Source: Aliiglaciecola sp. LCG003 (GTDB lineage Bacteria > Pseudomonadota > Gammaproteobacteria > Enterobacterales > Alteromonadaceae). From it: a stretch of DNA of 64,000 nucleotides. The notes beneath the pieces are model-generated. The model was not told where the DNA came from. It saw nothing but the letters and a program-made list of their open reading frames with translations, and did no database searches. Below, piece after piece: positions 18,600 through 29,994 of the stretch. The translations under genes were made by a program, and so were the position numbers. The stretch's first letter is position 1. The number at the start of each line of letters is the position of its first letter. The stretch is from assembly GCF_030316135.1 (NCBI RefSeq), contig NZ_CP128185.1:62001-126000 (forward strand). The letters are read 5' to 3'.

Positions 18600-20618
18600 A
18601 TGAAATTAAACGACGGCCAAAATCAAGCAGTTAAATATATCTCGGGGCCCTGCCTAGTGCTAGCGGGAGCGGGTAGTGGTAAGACTCGGGTTATCACTAA
18701 TAAGATTGCCTATTTGGTTCAGCAGTGCAATATCCCTGCGAGGCAAATTGCTGCGGTAACTTTTACCAACAAAGCTGCCCGGGAAATGAAAGAACGGGTT
18801 GGCCAAACCTTAGGTAAAAAAGAAGCCCGTGGCCTAAAAGTATCGACCTTTCATACAATGGGCCTAAATATTATCAAATCTGAATTTCGCAGTATTGGTA
18901 TTAAAGCTGGCTTTTCACTTTTCGATGACAAAGATAGCTTCGCGTTACTTAAGGATCTCACCCAAGAAACATTAGATGGCGATAAAGAACAAATAAACTT
19001 ATTACAATCGAGTATTTCTAATTGGAAAAATGATCTGATTTTGCCAGATCAATTACAGAAGCAGGCGCTATCTCCTGGCGAAGTCGAGTTTGCTAAAATT
19101 TACCTAGAATATCAAACCCACTTGCGTGCTTATAATGCCTTAGATTTTGATGATCTAATTTTATTGCCAACCATTTTATTACAAACCAATGAGAAGGTCC
19201 GTTTGAAGTGGCAGGACAAGATTAAGTACTTATTGGTAGATGAATATCAAGATACTAACACCAGTCAATATGAGTTGGTGCGGATGCTGGTCGGGCAGCG
19301 AGCAAGATTTACCGTAGTAGGTGATGATGACCAGTCTATATACTCCTGGCGCGGCGCTAGACCGCAGAATCTTGAGTTATTAAAGCAAGATTTCCCTAGC
19401 TTAAAGCTGGTTAAATTGGAGCAGAACTATCGTTCTTCAGGACGAATCTTGCATTGCGCCAATATACTCATTCAAAATAATCCTCATGTGTTTGAGAAAA
19501 AGCTCTTTTCGGAATTGGGCTATGGTTCAGAACTTAAAGTGATCATTGCCAAAAACGAAGAACATGAAGCAGAACGCGTGGTGGCAGAGCTACTAGCGCA
19601 TAAGTTCATGGGCAGTTCTCAGTTTAAAGAATATGCAATCTTATATCGAGGTAATCATCAATCTCGCTTATTTGAGAAAATATTGATGAGTAATCGTATT
19701 CCTTACAAAATCAATGGCGGAATGTCTTTCTTTGGTCGTACTGAAGTCAAAGACATCATGGCCTACCTGCGCTTAATGGTAAATCAAGACGATGATAATG
19801 CCTTACTGCGCGTGATCAATACACCCACTAGAGGGATTGGTAGAGCCACATTAGAAAAACTAGGTAGTTTTGCAAATCATCTGGGTGTTTCTATTTTCGC
19901 TGCGGCTTGCCATCCGCAACTACACAGTGTGTTGTCGGGTAAAGCACTGCACAATATTGAGCAATTTAGCCGCTGGATTGTCGAGTTATCTGATAATGCA
20001 GTCCGAGGTGATGGTATTGCGGCGATACGTGAAATGATCAAAACCATGCAATATGAAGAATGGCTTTATGAGTCCAGTACTAGCCCTAAAGCGGCCGAAA
20101 TGGGCATGGCAAATATCAGCACCTTATTTAAATGGGTGAGTGATATGCTAGAAGGTAACGAATTAGATCCACCCATGACCTTACAAGAGGTAGTAAATCG
20201 GCTCATACTGCGAGATATGATGGAGCGTGGTCAAGAAGAAGAAGATGCGGACCAAGTGCAGCTTATGACCTTGCATGCATCGAAGGGATTAGAGTTTCCC
20301 TATGTGTTTATGGTAGGAATGGAAGAAGGATTACTACCTCATCAAAGTAGTATTGATGAAGATAATATTGAAGAAGAGCGTCGTTTAACCTACGTGGGAA
20401 TTACCCGAGCGCAAAAAGAACTATTTTTTACTTTGACCAAAGAGCGGCGTCAATATGGCGAAGTTATCCAGCCAGAGCCTAGTCGTTTTCTGTATGAACT
20501 CCCACAAGATGATGTCATTTGGGAGCATAAAAAAGTAAAAGACAGTGCAGAAGCGCGCCAGCAAAAAGGCCAAACCAGTATCGCCAATTTACGAAATATG
20601 CTCTCTGGTGGGCAGTGA
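18600..20618 (+). CDS. rep: ATP-dependent DNA helicase Rep
   Basis: Rep is a 3'-5' superfamily 1 helicase that assists replication forks past protein blocks. The 672-residue length matches E. coli Rep. Motifs in order are Walker A GAGSGKT near residue 24, motif [10 protein letters not shown] near residue 213, motif [16 protein letters not shown] near 240, [12 protein letters not shown] (motif IV), [13 protein letters not shown] (motif V) near 560 and [11 protein letters not shown] (motif VI). ATG 18600 matches the family start ([11 protein letters not shown]). The last 30 bp overlap the convergent GGDEF gene. Confidence 0.95.
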   Translation: MKLNDGQNQAVKYISGPCLVLAGAGSGKTRVITNKIAYLVQQCNIPARQIAAVTFTNKAAREMKERVGQTLGKKEARGLKVSTFHTMGLNIIKSEFRSIGIKAGFSLFDDKDSFALLKDLTQETLDGDKEQINLLQSSISNWKNDLILPDQLQKQALSPGEVEFAKIYLEYQTHLRAYNALDFDDLILLPTILLQTNEKVRLKWQDKIKYLLVDEYQDTNTSQYELVRMLVGQRARFTVVGDDDQSIYSWRGARPQNLELLKQDFPSLKLVKLEQNYRSSGRILHCANILIQNNPHVFEKKLFSELGYGSELKVIIAKNEEHEAERVVAELLAHKFMGSSQFKEYAILYRGNHQSRLFEKILMSNRIPYKINGGMSFFGRTEVKDIMAYLRLMVNQDDDNALLRVINTPTRGIGRATLEKLGSFANHLGVSIFAAACHPQLHSVLSGKALHNIEQFSRWIVELSDNAVRGDGIAAIREMIKTMQYEEWLYESSTSPKAAEMGMANISTLFKWVSDMLEGNELDPPMTLQEVVNRLILRDMMERGQEEEDADQVQLMTLHASKGLEFPYVFMVGMEEGLLPHQSSIDEDNIEEERRLTYVGITRAQKELFFTLTKERRQYGEVIQPEPSRFLYELPQDDVIWEHKKVKDSAEARQQKGQTSIANLRNMLSGGQ

Positions 20619-23222
20619 TTGGTTACTCAGAATATCTGCTTTGCTGACAGGCGATTCAAGGTAATGACCCTGGCCGAAAATACAGCCGGCCGCCACTAGT
20701 GCATCATACTGTTCTTTATTTTCGATGCCTTCGGCGATCAACTTGAAATCCAGTTGTCCTGAAATAGCCAATACCGAGCGAATCAGATTGTAATTTCGTT
20801 TTGAGCGAATAATTGATTTTACAAAGCGATGGTCAATTTTCACGTAATCAAAGGGGTAGGTATATAGATAACTCAATGAAGCCAGACCACTACCAAAATT
20901 ATCCAACACTAGTAAGACGCCCGCTCTTTTAAGCTTTTTAATTGCTGGCAACATGAACTGTGCGCGTTTATTCAGTTCATTTTCATCAAATTCTAACACT
21001 AGGCTCGATGGCTCTACTCGTGCGCTTTGGACTTGCTCTATAATTTGATTTACAAACTTATTTTGTGACAAATGATTGATGGATAGATTAATCGCTATTT
21101 TTTGTTGGTTGCTAGGTGAGCCTAAACTTTGCCAGTGCTGCAGCACCTCAAGCGCTTGAGATATGGTGTAATTATCAATCTCTAGGGTCAGCCCACTGTT
21201 TTGTGCAACTTTCCAAAATTGTTCGCGCTTGATCCTGCCAAGTGTTGGATGCTGCCATTTGACAAAAAACTCGTGGTACAAGTAGGAGTTGTCGACAAGA
21301 TTGACTACCGATTGCACCTGACAGTCAAACTCACCTGCTCTGAGGGTTTTGCGTAGCTCATTTTCCAAAGCAAGTTCTTCAAGTAACTTTTTGCGCATAC
21401 TGGTATCAAACAATATATAGCGTCCACGGCCCATAGCTTTGGCTTGATACATAGCTGCATCAGCATCACGAATCAGTTCATCGGCGTTTTGGTAACCACT
21501 TTCAACGTTCGCAATGCCGATACTTGCGCCCGAATACATTTCTTTACCTTCCAGCGTAAAAGGAGCAGAGATCGATTGGATAATACGATTTGCCACTTCT
21601 TCAACGTCATTAAAATTATCAAAGCTATCTAATAAAATGACAAATTCGTCGCCACCTAATCTGGCGAGTAAGTCATGGGCACGAACACATTGGCCTATTC
21701 TAGTGGCCACCTCGACTAAAAACATGTCGCCCGCATGATGACCAAGACTGTCATTGATCTGTTTAAAGCGGTCCAAGTCGATGAATAGCACCGCGAAGTT
21801 GTGCTCTGGGTAACGATTTTTATTCGCCACTGCAAGCTCGAGACGGCTGTTGAACATGACTCTATTGGGGAGGTTTGTCAAAGCATCATGATGGGCATCA
21901 TGAATTAACTTTAATTCAATTTCCTTTCGCTCTTCAATTTGTTTTTTAAGATACAAATTGGTTTTGTGTAATTCATCAGTGCGTTCACGTACTTTCTGAC
22001 TAAGCTGTAAGTTGTATTTCTGAATAGATTCAGCAGCGCGTTTACGTTCAATCGCAACAGCGATGTGGTGAGATACAAACTTTAATAACTCAAGGTCTTT
22101 AAAGGTGTATTTGGCGTCTTTCCCGTATGTCTGAACAGCGATTACACCTGATATTTCACCTTCTACGATCAGTGGTGAACCTATCCATGAATTCTCATGC
22201 TTGATCATATTGTCAGCAGTTGCGCGGTCCAACTCGTTCTGTTCGGCCAACTTCAGCACCCGATTTGCATCAATTAATTCAGCTTTACCGGTGCGTAAAA
22301 CAAACTCAGTCAGGCCATGTCCCAGGGGACGGGACTCTATATCACTCTCAATCTCATCGCTATAATAAGGAAATTGCAGGTAATCTTTTCGATCGTTGAG
22401 AATGCAAACATAACAGTTTGGCGCACTCAATAAACGCGCGAGTATGTCATGTAAGCTAGCATAGAAGTCAGCCATCTCGCCTTCTATTGCCGCAGCTATT
22501 TCTGATATCTCGAACAGCGCCTGTTGCAATGATTCTACTTTTTGACGCTCTAAAATTTCGTCTTGCAGCTCGTCATTAATCTCTCTTAGCTGCTTGGTTC
22601 TTTCACGAATAGTTTGTTCGGTTAACTCTCGGCTTTTAACTCGATCCAAAGCGTTCACGATATGCTGTGAAACGAATAATAACAGGTCTAAATCATCTTC
22701 TTCATAGCGTACTTCATCGTCATAGCTTTGAACGACCATAGCGCCGATCACTCGACTGCCCCGCTTGAGCGGCACGCCAATGAGATCGACTGGGGCTTTG
22801 CCAAAAGCTTTAAACTTTAAAGCTTTTGATTGTTCCTGAAAGGTTTCTTCGGTAAGAACTAGATGCTCACCACTACGTAATATGTATCCGGTAATACCAT
22901 CAATCAGATCTTTAGCCGGAATTTGACTTAAAATTCCTTGATCAAATTCATCAATAAAGTACGGAAACTCGACAAACTCATCGTCGTTCTCAAACAGTGC
23001 CACAAAGAAGTTCTGGGCATTCATAAATTGGCCGACGATTTGGTGAATAGCACCATACAATCGCGACAGTTCACTGATTGAACCGGCTAACTCGGAAATA
23101 TCAAACAAGGCCCGCTGAATTTGCTCGGAGCGTTTATATTTTTCCGTCAATTGCTGTAACTCAGGGATCATCTCCCTGAGTTCTTCAAGTGAAAGTTGGC
23201 CAGCGCTAGAGTTGTCTATCAA
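20589..23222 (-). CDS. GAF-GAF-GGDEF-EAL protein with degenerate EAL domain
   Basis: This 877-residue cytoplasmic protein is likely a cyclic di-GMP synthase with two sensory GAF domains. GAF 1 covers about residues 35-195 and GAF 2 about 235-390; the two are similar to each other, each ending in a helical linker. The GGDEF domain ([12 protein letters not shown] near residue 525) is canonical with an RAHD inhibitory site five residues earlier. The EAL domain is altered: the motif reads EFF in place of EAL, and the DDFGTG metal loop reads DNFGSG, while the NLS asparagine, KID lysine and AEGIE glutamate remain. Phosphodiesterase activity is therefore doubtful. No membrane segments are visible. 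The 3' end overlaps rep by 30 bp. Confidence 0.88.
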   Translation of the reverse strand: MIDNSSAGQLSLEELREMIPELQQLTEKYKRSEQIQRALFDISELAGSISELSRLYGAIHQIVGQFMNAQNFFVALFENDDEFVEFPYFIDEFDQGILSQIPAKDLIDGITGYILRSGEHLVLTEETFQEQSKALKFKAFGKAPVDLIGVPLKRGSRVIGAMVVQSYDDEVRYEEDDLDLLLFVSQHIVNALDRVKSRELTEQTIRERTKQLREINDELQDEILERQKVESLQQALFEISEIAAAIEGEMADFYASLHDILARLLSAPNCYVCILNDRKDYLQFPYYSDEIESDIESRPLGHGLTEFVLRTGKAELIDANRVLKLAEQNELDRATADNMIKHENSWIGSPLIVEGEISGVIAVQTYGKDAKYTFKDLELLKFVSHHIAVAIERKRAAESIQKYNLQLSQKVRERTDELHKTNLYLKKQIEERKEIELKLIHDAHHDALTNLPNRVMFNSRLELAVANKNRYPEHNFAVLFIDLDRFKQINDSLGHHAGDMFLVEVATRIGQCVRAHDLLARLGGDEFVILLDSFDNFNDVEEVANRIIQSISAPFTLEGKEMYSGASIGIANVESGYQNADELIRDADAAMYQAKAMGRGRYILFDTSMRKKLLEELALENELRKTLRAGEFDCQVQSVVNLVDNSYLYHEFFVKWQHPTLGRIKREQFWKVAQNSGLTLEIDNYTISQALEVLQHWQSLGSPSNQQKIAINLSINHLSQNKFVNQIIEQVQSARVEPSSLVLEFDENELNKRAQFMLPAIKKLKRAGVLLVLDNFGSGLASLSYLYTYPFDYVKIDHRFVKSIIRSKRNYNLIRSVLAISGQLDFKLIAEGIENKEQYDALVAAGCIFGQGHYLESPVSKADILSNQSLPTREHIS

Positions 23223-23281
23223 AAGTTTAGGTCCATACTATGACACCCACTTAGATTGATAAGTGAACTTGATCAACTTGT

Positions 23282-23677
23282 TTAGATACCTTCAATCATA
23301 TGTTCAATGGCTAACTTAATTTCGTCATCCGAGCATGAACCACAGGTACCTTTTGGTGGCATTGCGTTGATACCATGTATAGCATTTTGCCAAACGGCAT
23401 CAAATCCCTTTTCTAAACGAGGGGCCCAATCTGCTGCCACTTGAAATTTTGGTGCGCCTAAAACCCCAGATCCGTGACAAGCAGCGCAACTAGATTTATA
23501 GACCTCATCTCCAGAACGTGGACCAGCAGAAGAAGTTGCTGCCTGTGCGCCTGCTACATGTACTGAACCAACTGCTTTGATTCGATTTGCAATTGCGTCT
23601 TCAGACATATCTTGCGCTTGTACGGCAAACATCAACAGACTTCCAGCGAATACGCTCAACAATGCTTTTAATTTCAC
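23282..23677 (-). CDS. cytochrome c5-type monohaem cytochrome
   Basis: This 131-residue protein is exported (signal peptide to about VQAQD) and carries one haem c at SCAACH near residue 67. The axial methionine is in MPPKG near residue 106, followed by the GTCGSC cysteine pair typical of the c5 family. It would act as a small electron carrier in the periplasm. I start at GTG 23677, which has GGAG six bases upstream; an in-frame TTG at 23689 overlaps that ribosome site. The gene stands alone between the GGDEF gene and htpX. Confidence 0.88.
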   Translation of the reverse strand: MKLKALLSVFAGSLLMFAVQAQDMSEDAIANRIKAVGSVHVAGAQAATSSAGPRSGDEVYKSSCAACHGSGVLGAPKFQVAADWAPRLEKGFDAVWQNAIHGINAMPPKGTCGSCSDDEIKLAIEHMIEGI

Positions 23678-23905
23678 AACTATCTCCAAAGGTCTTAAAT
23701 TAAATTTGGTAATATCAAAGATATCAAATTATAGCGAGTTATTGATAGTGAACAACAATTTACTTTTGATTAAATAAAAAACAAGGTAAATCGCTAGATT
23801 AACTAGGCTTGTGGGTAACTATCGCACTAATTCTTTATCGTGATCTCTTGCACAAAGGCTAAACAATACCATATTAATAGAAATTCATAACATTTGGAGT
23901 GATTT

Positions 23906-24787
23906 ATGTTGCGGGTAATGCTTTTTTTGGGCACAAATATTGCGATCATCGCATTGCTTAGTTTGACATTTAGTTTGTTCGGCTTTCAAGGTTTACTGGC
24001 TGACAATGGCGTCGATTTAGACTTACAAGCTCTGCTGATATATGCGGTTATCATAGGTTTTAGCGGCGCATTTATTTCATTGTTTTTATCTAAATTTATG
24101 GCCAAGCGTGCGATGGGCGTATTTATCATTGAGCAGCCTGCGGATAAAACTCAGCGGTGGTTGGTCGAAACGGTCAAAAGGCAAGCCGAGCAAGTGGGTA
24201 TAGGCATGCCTGAAGTTGGATTGTTTAACAGTGCTTCGCCTAATGCTTTTGCCACAGGGTGGAACCGCAATAACGCCTTAGTTGCAGTCAGTACCGGCCT
24301 GCTAGACCAGATGACCCAAAATGAAGTTGAGGCTGTATTGGCTCACGAAATCAGCCATGTTGCCAATGGTGATATGGTGACCATGACACTGGTTCAAGGG
24401 GTGGTGAATACCTTTGTGGTTTTTCTGTCACGGATAATTGGTCATGTGGTAGACCGAGTGGTATTCAAAGTTGAGCGCGGACATGGGCCGGCTTTTTGGA
24501 TTGTGTCTATTATCGCTGAAGTCATACTCGGCTTTTTGGCCATGATGTTAGTCATGTGGTTTTCACGTTACCGCGAATTTCGCGCTGACCAAGGTGGCGC
24601 CCGATTAGCCGGACGACAGAATATGATTGCTGCCTTGGCAAGACTGAAGAGTTTTCAAGGGACACCAGATATGCCAGACGAAATGGCTGCATTTGCTATT
24701 AATGCTGGAAAAATTCAGAAGCTTTTTTCAAGTCACCCTCCATTGGAAAAACGCATAGCTGCATTACGTGCAGGAGATAATGGATAA
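23906..24787 (+). CDS. htpX: membrane zinc metalloprotease HtpX
   Basis: HtpX is an inner-membrane protease that degrades damaged membrane proteins under envelope stress. The 293-residue protein has two N-terminal membrane helices (about residues 4-24 and 36-58), the zinc motif AHEISHVANGD near residue 146, and two further hydrophobic segments. The third zinc ligand is probably in FRADQGGARLAG near residue 225. The C-terminal HPPLEKRIAALR is a family signature. The ribosome site TTTGGAGTGATTT precedes ATG 23906. Confidence 0.95.
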   Translation: MLRVMLFLGTNIAIIALLSLTFSLFGFQGLLADNGVDLDLQALLIYAVIIGFSGAFISLFLSKFMAKRAMGVFIIEQPADKTQRWLVETVKRQAEQVGIGMPEVGLFNSASPNAFATGWNRNNALVAVSTGLLDQMTQNEVEAVLAHEISHVANGDMVTMTLVQGVVNTFVVFLSRIIGHVVDRVVFKVERGHGPAFWIVSIIAEVILGFLAMMLVMWFSRYREFRADQGGARLAGRQNMIAALARLKSFQGTPDMPDEMAAFAINAGKIQKLFSSHPPLEKRIAALRAGDNG

Positions 24788-24808
24788 ATGTAATACCTGC
24801 AATTTTGC

Positions 24809-25027
24809 CTAAAAAGTAAAACTCTTCTGCAAACGCTTAGTGTTGGCTGCTTTAACACCGCGGGCTTTAGCTAAGGAGCGCAGTTTATCTAGGCGATTTA
24901 AAAACTGATTGAATTGCTGATCTCGTTGGGCCTGTTCAGCTTCAGCACTTTTTTGCCGCTGTTGCTGACAGGCTTGATGATTCAGCATGCAAATACTGTT
25001 GCGCATTAAAAGTAATTCATCAGTCAT
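24809..25027 (-). CDS. small charged helical protein, unknown function
   Basis: This 72-residue protein is predicted to be mostly helical, rich in Gln, Arg, Lys and Glu. A ribosome site GGAGAAC precedes the ATG at 25027, which argues that it is real. Two cysteines occur early (SICMLNHQAC) and the C-terminus is basic (KARGVKAANTKRLQKS). I recognise no family. It converges on htpX and lies about 55 bp downstream of a small membrane-protein gene on the same strand. Confidence 0.5.
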   Translation of the reverse strand: MTDELLLMRNSICMLNHQACQQQRQKSAEAEQAQRDQQFNQFLNRLDKLRSLAKARGVKAANTKRLQKSFTF

Positions 25028-25080
25028 GTTGTTCTCCGATTTACCACTGTTTATATATACAGTATAATATCGTATGAAAA

Positions 25081-25344
25081 CTAATCAAGTTTTTTATTTG
25101 GCCTACAATGCTGCTTGGCATCTTGCTCTTGTTCGTGTTTCATCAATAGAAAAGTGATGAACATTTTGGTTGGAAGTGACAGTGCTGTGCCTATGGCAAC
25201 GCAAGCGGAACTAATCAATATACCATTCACCCCCATCTCGGCGATGCGTGGATCAAATAAATGAAAATAGATACCGAGTAATATCAGCAAGATGCCAACT
25301 GACATAACAACCTTCAAGAGTCGAATAATCTGTTTGTCCTTCAT
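25081..25344 (-). CDS. small inner-membrane protein, unknown function
   Basis: This 87-residue protein has two predicted membrane segments (about residues 9-28 and 40-66) and a charged C-terminal tail (KHEQEQDAKQHCRPNKK). Its start ATG 25344 is preceded only by a weak AGGTTTT site. I do not recognise a family. It precedes the 72-residue gene on the minus strand, so the two could be co-transcribed. Confidence 0.5.
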   Translation of the reverse strand: MKDKQIIRLLKVVMSVGILLILLGIYFHLFDPRIAEMGVNGILISSACVAIGTALSLPTKMFITFLLMKHEQEQDAKQHCRPNKKLD

Positions 25345-25522
25345 TTATAAAACCTAGAACTTAAGGGTGAGTGATCAAAGAACCATAGCAGTGTTCAGCT
25401 TCAGCGCTATTGATCTGGCTCAGGTTTGCAGGAGATTTCGGCTAAGAGTATATAGCAAGCTTTACCCTAGAGCTGTCAGCAAAGGGGATGCTCATTTAGT
25501 TGAGTCGTAAGATACCTAAAAT

Positions 25523-25542
25523 GGGGGCAGGTGCCTGCCCCC
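25523..25542 (-). terminator. terminator of the aldehyde dehydrogenase gene
   Basis: A nearly perfect GC-rich palindrome (GGGGGCAG, 4-nt loop, CTGCCCCC) lies 10 bp past the aldehyde dehydrogenase stop. On the minus strand it is followed by ATTTTAGG, a short T-run. Confidence 0.75.
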
Positions 25543-25552
25543 TTGGTTAGAT

Positions 25553-27073
25553 TTAGAAGAATCCCATTGGATTGGTATCGTAACTAACCAGCAAGTTTTT
25601 GGTTTGCTGATAATGTTCTAGTGCCATCTTATGGGTTTCGCGGCCGACACCTGATTTTTTGTAGCCGCCAAAAGCGGCGTGGGCAGGATACATGTGGTAA
25701 CAGTTGGTCCACACCCGTCCGGCTTGAATATTGCGACCCATTCGGTAAGCGCGGTTTACATCACGAGTCCACAGACCTGCACCTAAACCAAATTGAGTAT
25801 CATTGGCCATGGCTAATGCTTCGGCTTCATCTTTAAAGGTGCAGGTGGAGATCACGGGACCAAAAATTTCTTCTTGGAACACCCGCATAGAATTGTTGCC
25901 CTTGATTAGCGTTGGCTGGATGTAGTAACCATTGGATAATTCGCCAGTTACATTTTCCGCTTCTCCGCCCATCAAAATTTCCGCGCCTTCATCTCGACCA
26001 ATCTTCATGTAACTGAGGATTTTGTCGTATTGCTGTTTAGAGGCTTGTGCGCCAACCATTGTCTCGGTATCCAATGGATTGCCTCGCACAATTGCTTGGG
26101 AGCGCTCCATCACCATCTCGATGAATTTGGGGTAAATGCTTTCTTGAATCAGTAATCGAGATGGGCAGGTGCAAACTTCCCCTTGATTAAAATAGGCAAG
26201 TACTGCGCCTTCAACACATTTACTTAGATAATCATCTTCGTGATTAAACACATCTTCAAAGTAAATATTAGGTGACTTGCCGCCTAATTCTACCGTAGAC
26301 GGGATAATGTTTTCTGCTGCGCACTTGAGAATGTGTGAACCCACTGGGGTTGAGCCGGTAAAGGCGATTTTAGCAATGCGGGTGCTGGTGGCGAGGGCTT
26401 CACCGGCTTCTTTACCATAACCATTGACCACGTTGAGTGCTCCTGCGGGCAATAAATCAGCAATTAATTCTAAGAGAATTAAAATAGATACAGGAGTCTG
26501 CTCAGCAGGTTTTAGTATCACGCAATTGCCCGCCGCTAGTGCAGGAGCAAGTTTCCACGCGGCCATTAAAATTGGGAAGTTCCAAGGTATGATCTGTCCG
26601 ACCACACCCAATGGCTCATGAATATGGTAGGAAAGAGTATGCTCATCCAGCTCAGCCGCCGAGCCCTCTTGGGCCCGCAGGCAGCCGGCAAAGTAGCGGA
26701 AATGATCAGCTGCAAGGGGAATGTCCGCCGCTAGGGTTTCCCTTACCGCTTTGCCATTGTCCCAGGTTTCAGCAACGGCAAGCATTTCTAAATTTTGCTC
26801 AATCCGATCGGCGATTTTCAGCAATATATTAGATCGCTCTGTTACTGAGGTTTTGCCCCAACTGTCCCTGACTTTATGGGCTGCATCTAAAGCCAAATTG
26901 ATATCGGCCGCAGCAGAGCGGGGGATTTTACAAAAAGCTTTGCCGTTGACTGGGCTTATGTTGTCAAAATATTCGCCACTGACAGGCGCAACCCATTTTC
27001 CGCCAATGAAATTTTCGTATTGTGCTTTAAAGTTTATTAAGGCTCCTTCTGAACCCGGATTAGCATAAATCAT
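25553..27073 (-). CDS. NAD+-dependent aldehyde dehydrogenase (ExaC/AldB-like)
   Basis: This 506-residue protein oxidises an aldehyde, probably acetaldehyde or another short one, to the acid. The Rossmann-binding region [17 protein letters not shown] near residue 155, the general-base glutamate in VELGGKSPN near residue 266 and the catalytic cysteine in [11 protein letters not shown] near residue 302 are all present. Length and the extra Cys at the active site resemble ExaC and AldB of ethanol metabolism. A ribosome site GAAAGAGG precedes ATG 27073. It diverges from an AraC-type regulator, a pairing often seen for this enzyme, and ends at a strong hairpin. Confidence 0.9.
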   Translation of the reverse strand: MIYANPGSEGALINFKAQYENFIGGKWVAPVSGEYFDNISPVNGKAFCKIPRSAAADINLALDAAHKVRDSWGKTSVTERSNILLKIADRIEQNLEMLAVAETWDNGKAVRETLAADIPLAADHFRYFAGCLRAQEGSAAELDEHTLSYHIHEPLGVVGQIIPWNFPILMAAWKLAPALAAGNCVILKPAEQTPVSILILLELIADLLPAGALNVVNGYGKEAGEALATSTRIAKIAFTGSTPVGSHILKCAAENIIPSTVELGGKSPNIYFEDVFNHEDDYLSKCVEGAVLAYFNQGEVCTCPSRLLIQESIYPKFIEMVMERSQAIVRGNPLDTETMVGAQASKQQYDKILSYMKIGRDEGAEILMGGEAENVTGELSNGYYIQPTLIKGNNSMRVFQEEIFGPVISTCTFKDEAEALAMANDTQFGLGAGLWTRDVNRAYRMGRNIQAGRVWTNCYHMYPAHAAFGGYKKSGVGRETHKMALEHYQQTKNLLVSYDTNPMGFF

Positions 27074-27194
27074 CTTTGACCTCTTTCGTTGTTTTTTTGT
27101 AAGGTAGATGAAACATAATTGTTAATGCGCTAGTCTGCTTATCTGACAGTTCCAACCATTTGTCTGGCAGTACTTTTTATCTGAGGATAAAACT

Positions 27195-28103
27195 ATGATT
27201 AGTGAATCGATCCAAAAGCAACGTAGTCATCCATTGGCCCTTGTCGAGAACAAGACAAGCTTTGCTGCCAGAGACGCCGAATTAAGTATTTATGATACCT
27301 TCGAGCAGGCCAAACGGGTTAAGCTCAAATCTGATCAACTGTTGTATTGCGGGATGATAAGTGGCAAAAAAGTAATGCACTTAGATAATGAGAATTATCA
27401 TAAAGCATTTTTACCCCATGAATCTTTCATCTTGGCTCCGAATCAAGGTGTTGAAATCGACTTTCCAGTAGCCCAGCATCACCAGCCCACAACCTGCCTA
27501 GCCATCGAAATATCCAAGGGTAAAATCAATCAGGTAGCGGATCAGCTCAATTACATCGAACCGCTCCCCGCTCACATAGGAGAATGGCACTATGGCAACC
27601 AAATGGTTCACACTGCGCATAATTCTGAAACCCAAGCATTATTAAGCCGGATAGTGCATATATTTTCAGAGAATGATCCTGATCGTCGATTCTTAAGTGA
27701 CTTGGCCGTATCGGAATTAACCGCCAGATTACTCCGTCATCAGACTCGGGAAATGATGCTTGCCTTTAGTCGTTCAGAGCCAGATAGCGATGGTATGAAC
27801 CGGGCCATACAGCATATTGAACAGACGCTGGATAAGCCTCTTGATGTGGAACAGTTGTGCAAAGTCGCCTTTATGAGTCGGACAAAGTTCTATACACGTT
27901 TTAAACAACTAATGGGCTGTAGTCCCTCCATGTTCCAACAGCAGATGCGGATTAAGCGGGCCGAAGATATGCTTAAACAAGGCTATTCGGTTACCCATGT
28001 TGCTTACGAAATGGGCTTTATGAACGTCAGTCATTTTAGCCGCTGCTTTAAGCAAATGGTGGGCGTGAGCCCAAGTCATTGCAAGCCTCTTTCCTTGCAG
28101 TGA
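27195..28103 (+). CDS. AraC-family transcriptional regulator beside aldehyde dehydrogenase
   Basis: This 302-residue protein has an N-terminal ligand-binding domain of about 190 residues and a C-terminal double helix-turn-helix of the AraC/XylS type. The latter runs from about residue 198 (LDVEQLCKVAFMSRTKFYTRF) to the signature YEMGFMNVSHFSRCFKQMVGVSPS, cited in two parts here. It is divergent from the aldehyde dehydrogenase gene with about 120 bp between starts, so it most likely activates that gene in response to an alcohol or aldehyde. It might also affect the GH35 gene downstream, but about 220 bp separate them. Confidence 0.88.
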   Translation: MISESIQKQRSHPLALVENKTSFAARDAELSIYDTFEQAKRVKLKSDQLLYCGMISGKKVMHLDNENYHKAFLPHESFILAPNQGVEIDFPVAQHHQPTTCLAIEISKGKINQVADQLNYIEPLPAHIGEWHYGNQMVHTAHNSETQALLSRIVHIFSENDPDRRFLSDLAVSELTARLLRHQTREMMLAFSRSEPDSDGMNRAIQHIEQTLDKPLDVEQLCKVAFMSRTKFYTRFKQLMGCSPSMFQQQMRIKRAEDMLKQGYSVTHVAYEMGFMNVSHFSRCFKQMVGVSPSHCKPLSLQ

Positions 28104-28323
28104 TATTTGTAGCTTCAACGTGTTGGCGAAGTAGTCATTTAAAGTAGGTTGGCGGTTATTCACTCAGGTTATATTGAATTCAGGGTATTGATTAATGCAG
28201 GAGAGTGATTTACGAATTTTGGTTTGTTACTGATAATTTTTGTTGCTTTGGGGGCGTTATCAAACACTAATGATAGATTGTTTACTAGAACTTGTAGCTT
28301 CCATTCTAGTATCAGGACAGGTT

Positions 28324-29994
28324 ATGAACTGGATCAAAAACTCCTTCCAACTATCTCAAATTCTAACCTTTTGTTTCGCTCTGTTATTTTTCTCCCTTGT
28401 TGATGCTAAAGATATTCCTCACCTTAAACAACAGGGTAGCACCTTCCAACTGATGGTTGATGGCAAGCCTATGCTGGTGCGTGGCGGTGAATTGGGTAAC
28501 TCCAGCGCATCAAATTTGCAGTATCTAGGCCAGTATTGGAGTAAGTTTAAAGCTCTCAATATGAACACTGTGGTGGCGCCAGTGTATTGGGACTTAGTCG
28601 AGCCAGAAGAAGGTAAATTTGACTTTTCATTGGTTGATGGACTGATTAAAGATGCGCAAAAGCACGATATGAAATTGGTGCTACTGTGGTTTGCTAGTTG
28701 GAAAAACAGTATGTCGTCTTATTGTCCTGAGTGGGTCAAAATAGATACAAAACGATTCCCTCGTTCGAGAGATCGTAACGGCCAAGCCTTTGAAATACTA
28801 TCGCCATTTCACCCTGAAAACTATCAAGCGGATGCTCGCGCTTTTGCATCATTAAGGGCTCACATTAAAAAAGTAGATAAACACCAAGTGGTGATTATGC
28901 TGCAACCTGAAAATGAGGTTGGTATGGTCGAGCATGCACGGGATTACAGTGACAAAGCCACTGAATTGTACCACTCGCAGGTACCGCAAAAATTCATCAG
29001 CTACTTACTGGAAAATAAGTCTCATCTGACTCCAAAGCTACGCAATGCTTGGGCACTTTCGAATTTTAGAACGAGCGGAAACTGGGTCGAAATATTTGCT
29101 GATTCGCCACAAACCGAAGAGTTTTTTATGGCGTGGTACTTTGCCCAGTACACTCACCACGTAGCTCAAGCAGGCAAGCAAGAATATCCTCTGCCGATGT
29201 TTGTTAATGCGGCCTTAATCCGGCCTGGCTATCAACCTGGACAATATATTAGTGCTGGCCCTCTGCCGCACCTGATTGATATTTGGCGGGCAGCCGGACC
29301 AGCGATAGATTTTATTGCACCGGATATATATTTCCCAAATTTCACCTATTGGACCGAGCGTTATACCCAAAGCGGCAATCCCCTTTTTATACCTGAGGCG
29401 TTACGCAACAATGATGCGTCGGTCAATGCGTTATACGCAATAGCCGAGCACAGTGCGATGGGTTTTAGTCCCTTTGGGATTGAATCGATTGAAGAGGTAG
29501 CAGGTGCACTACTCAGTCAAAGTTATGATTTGCTCGCGCAACTAGAGCCCTTGATCTTGGCCCATCAAGGTAAACCCACTATGCGCGGTTTTTTACAAAT
29601 TAGCGATCAGCAAAAAGCACCCCAACAGATTCGTTTAGGCAAGTATGAAATGCAGGTCAAATTTGAATATGCGCCGCCGCCGTCTTTAGCCAATGGTGTA
29701 ATAAATGAAAGTGGAGATATATCACGAGGTCCGAAGATGCCTTCTGGGGGACTTGTCATTCAGTTATCTGAGAATGAATTTATTTTTGCCGGTATTGGTA
29801 TCACTATTACCTTTGATTCGCTTATGGCGAATCAACAAGCGGGTATAGTGTCTGCTCAAAGTGGCCGCTTTGAACAGGGTAAGTGGCAAAATTTACTTTG
29901 GAACAACGGAGATCAAACCCATCAAGGACGGCATGTGCGAATAGAGCCAGGGCAATTTGGCATCCAGAAGGTTAAGCTCTATCGGTATAATTAA
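28324..29994 (+). CDS. GH35-type beta-galactosidase with C-terminal DUF5597-like domain
   Basis: This 556-residue exported enzyme probably removes beta-galactose from a polysaccharide side chain or oligosaccharide. A signal peptide covers residues 1-30. The catalytic barrel shows the GH35 acid/base region MLQPENEVG near residue 195 and a candidate nucleophile in FIPEALRNN near 358. The C-terminal 170 residues resemble the DUF5597 domain of the Cellvibrio Bgl35A type. I use ATG 28324, since upstream in-frame sequence from 28240 lacks signal-peptide character. GH42 was considered, as the fold is shared, but the ENEVG context fits GH35 better. A GH43 gene follows after about 245 bp. Confidence 0.8.
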   Translation: MNWIKNSFQLSQILTFCFALLFFSLVDAKDIPHLKQQGSTFQLMVDGKPMLVRGGELGNSSASNLQYLGQYWSKFKALNMNTVVAPVYWDLVEPEEGKFDFSLVDGLIKDAQKHDMKLVLLWFASWKNSMSSYCPEWVKIDTKRFPRSRDRNGQAFEILSPFHPENYQADARAFASLRAHIKKVDKHQVVIMLQPENEVGMVEHARDYSDKATELYHSQVPQKFISYLLENKSHLTPKLRNAWALSNFRTSGNWVEIFADSPQTEEFFMAWYFAQYTHHVAQAGKQEYPLPMFVNAALIRPGYQPGQYISAGPLPHLIDIWRAAGPAIDFIAPDIYFPNFTYWTERYTQSGNPLFIPEALRNNDASVNALYAIAEHSAMGFSPFGIESIEEVAGALLSQSYDLLAQLEPLILAHQGKPTMRGFLQISDQQKAPQQIRLGKYEMQVKFEYAPPPSLANGVINESGDISRGPKMPSGGLVIQLSENEFIFAGIGITITFDSLMANQQAGIVSAQSGRFEQGKWQNLLWNNGDQTHQGRHVRIEPGQFGIQKVKLYRYN

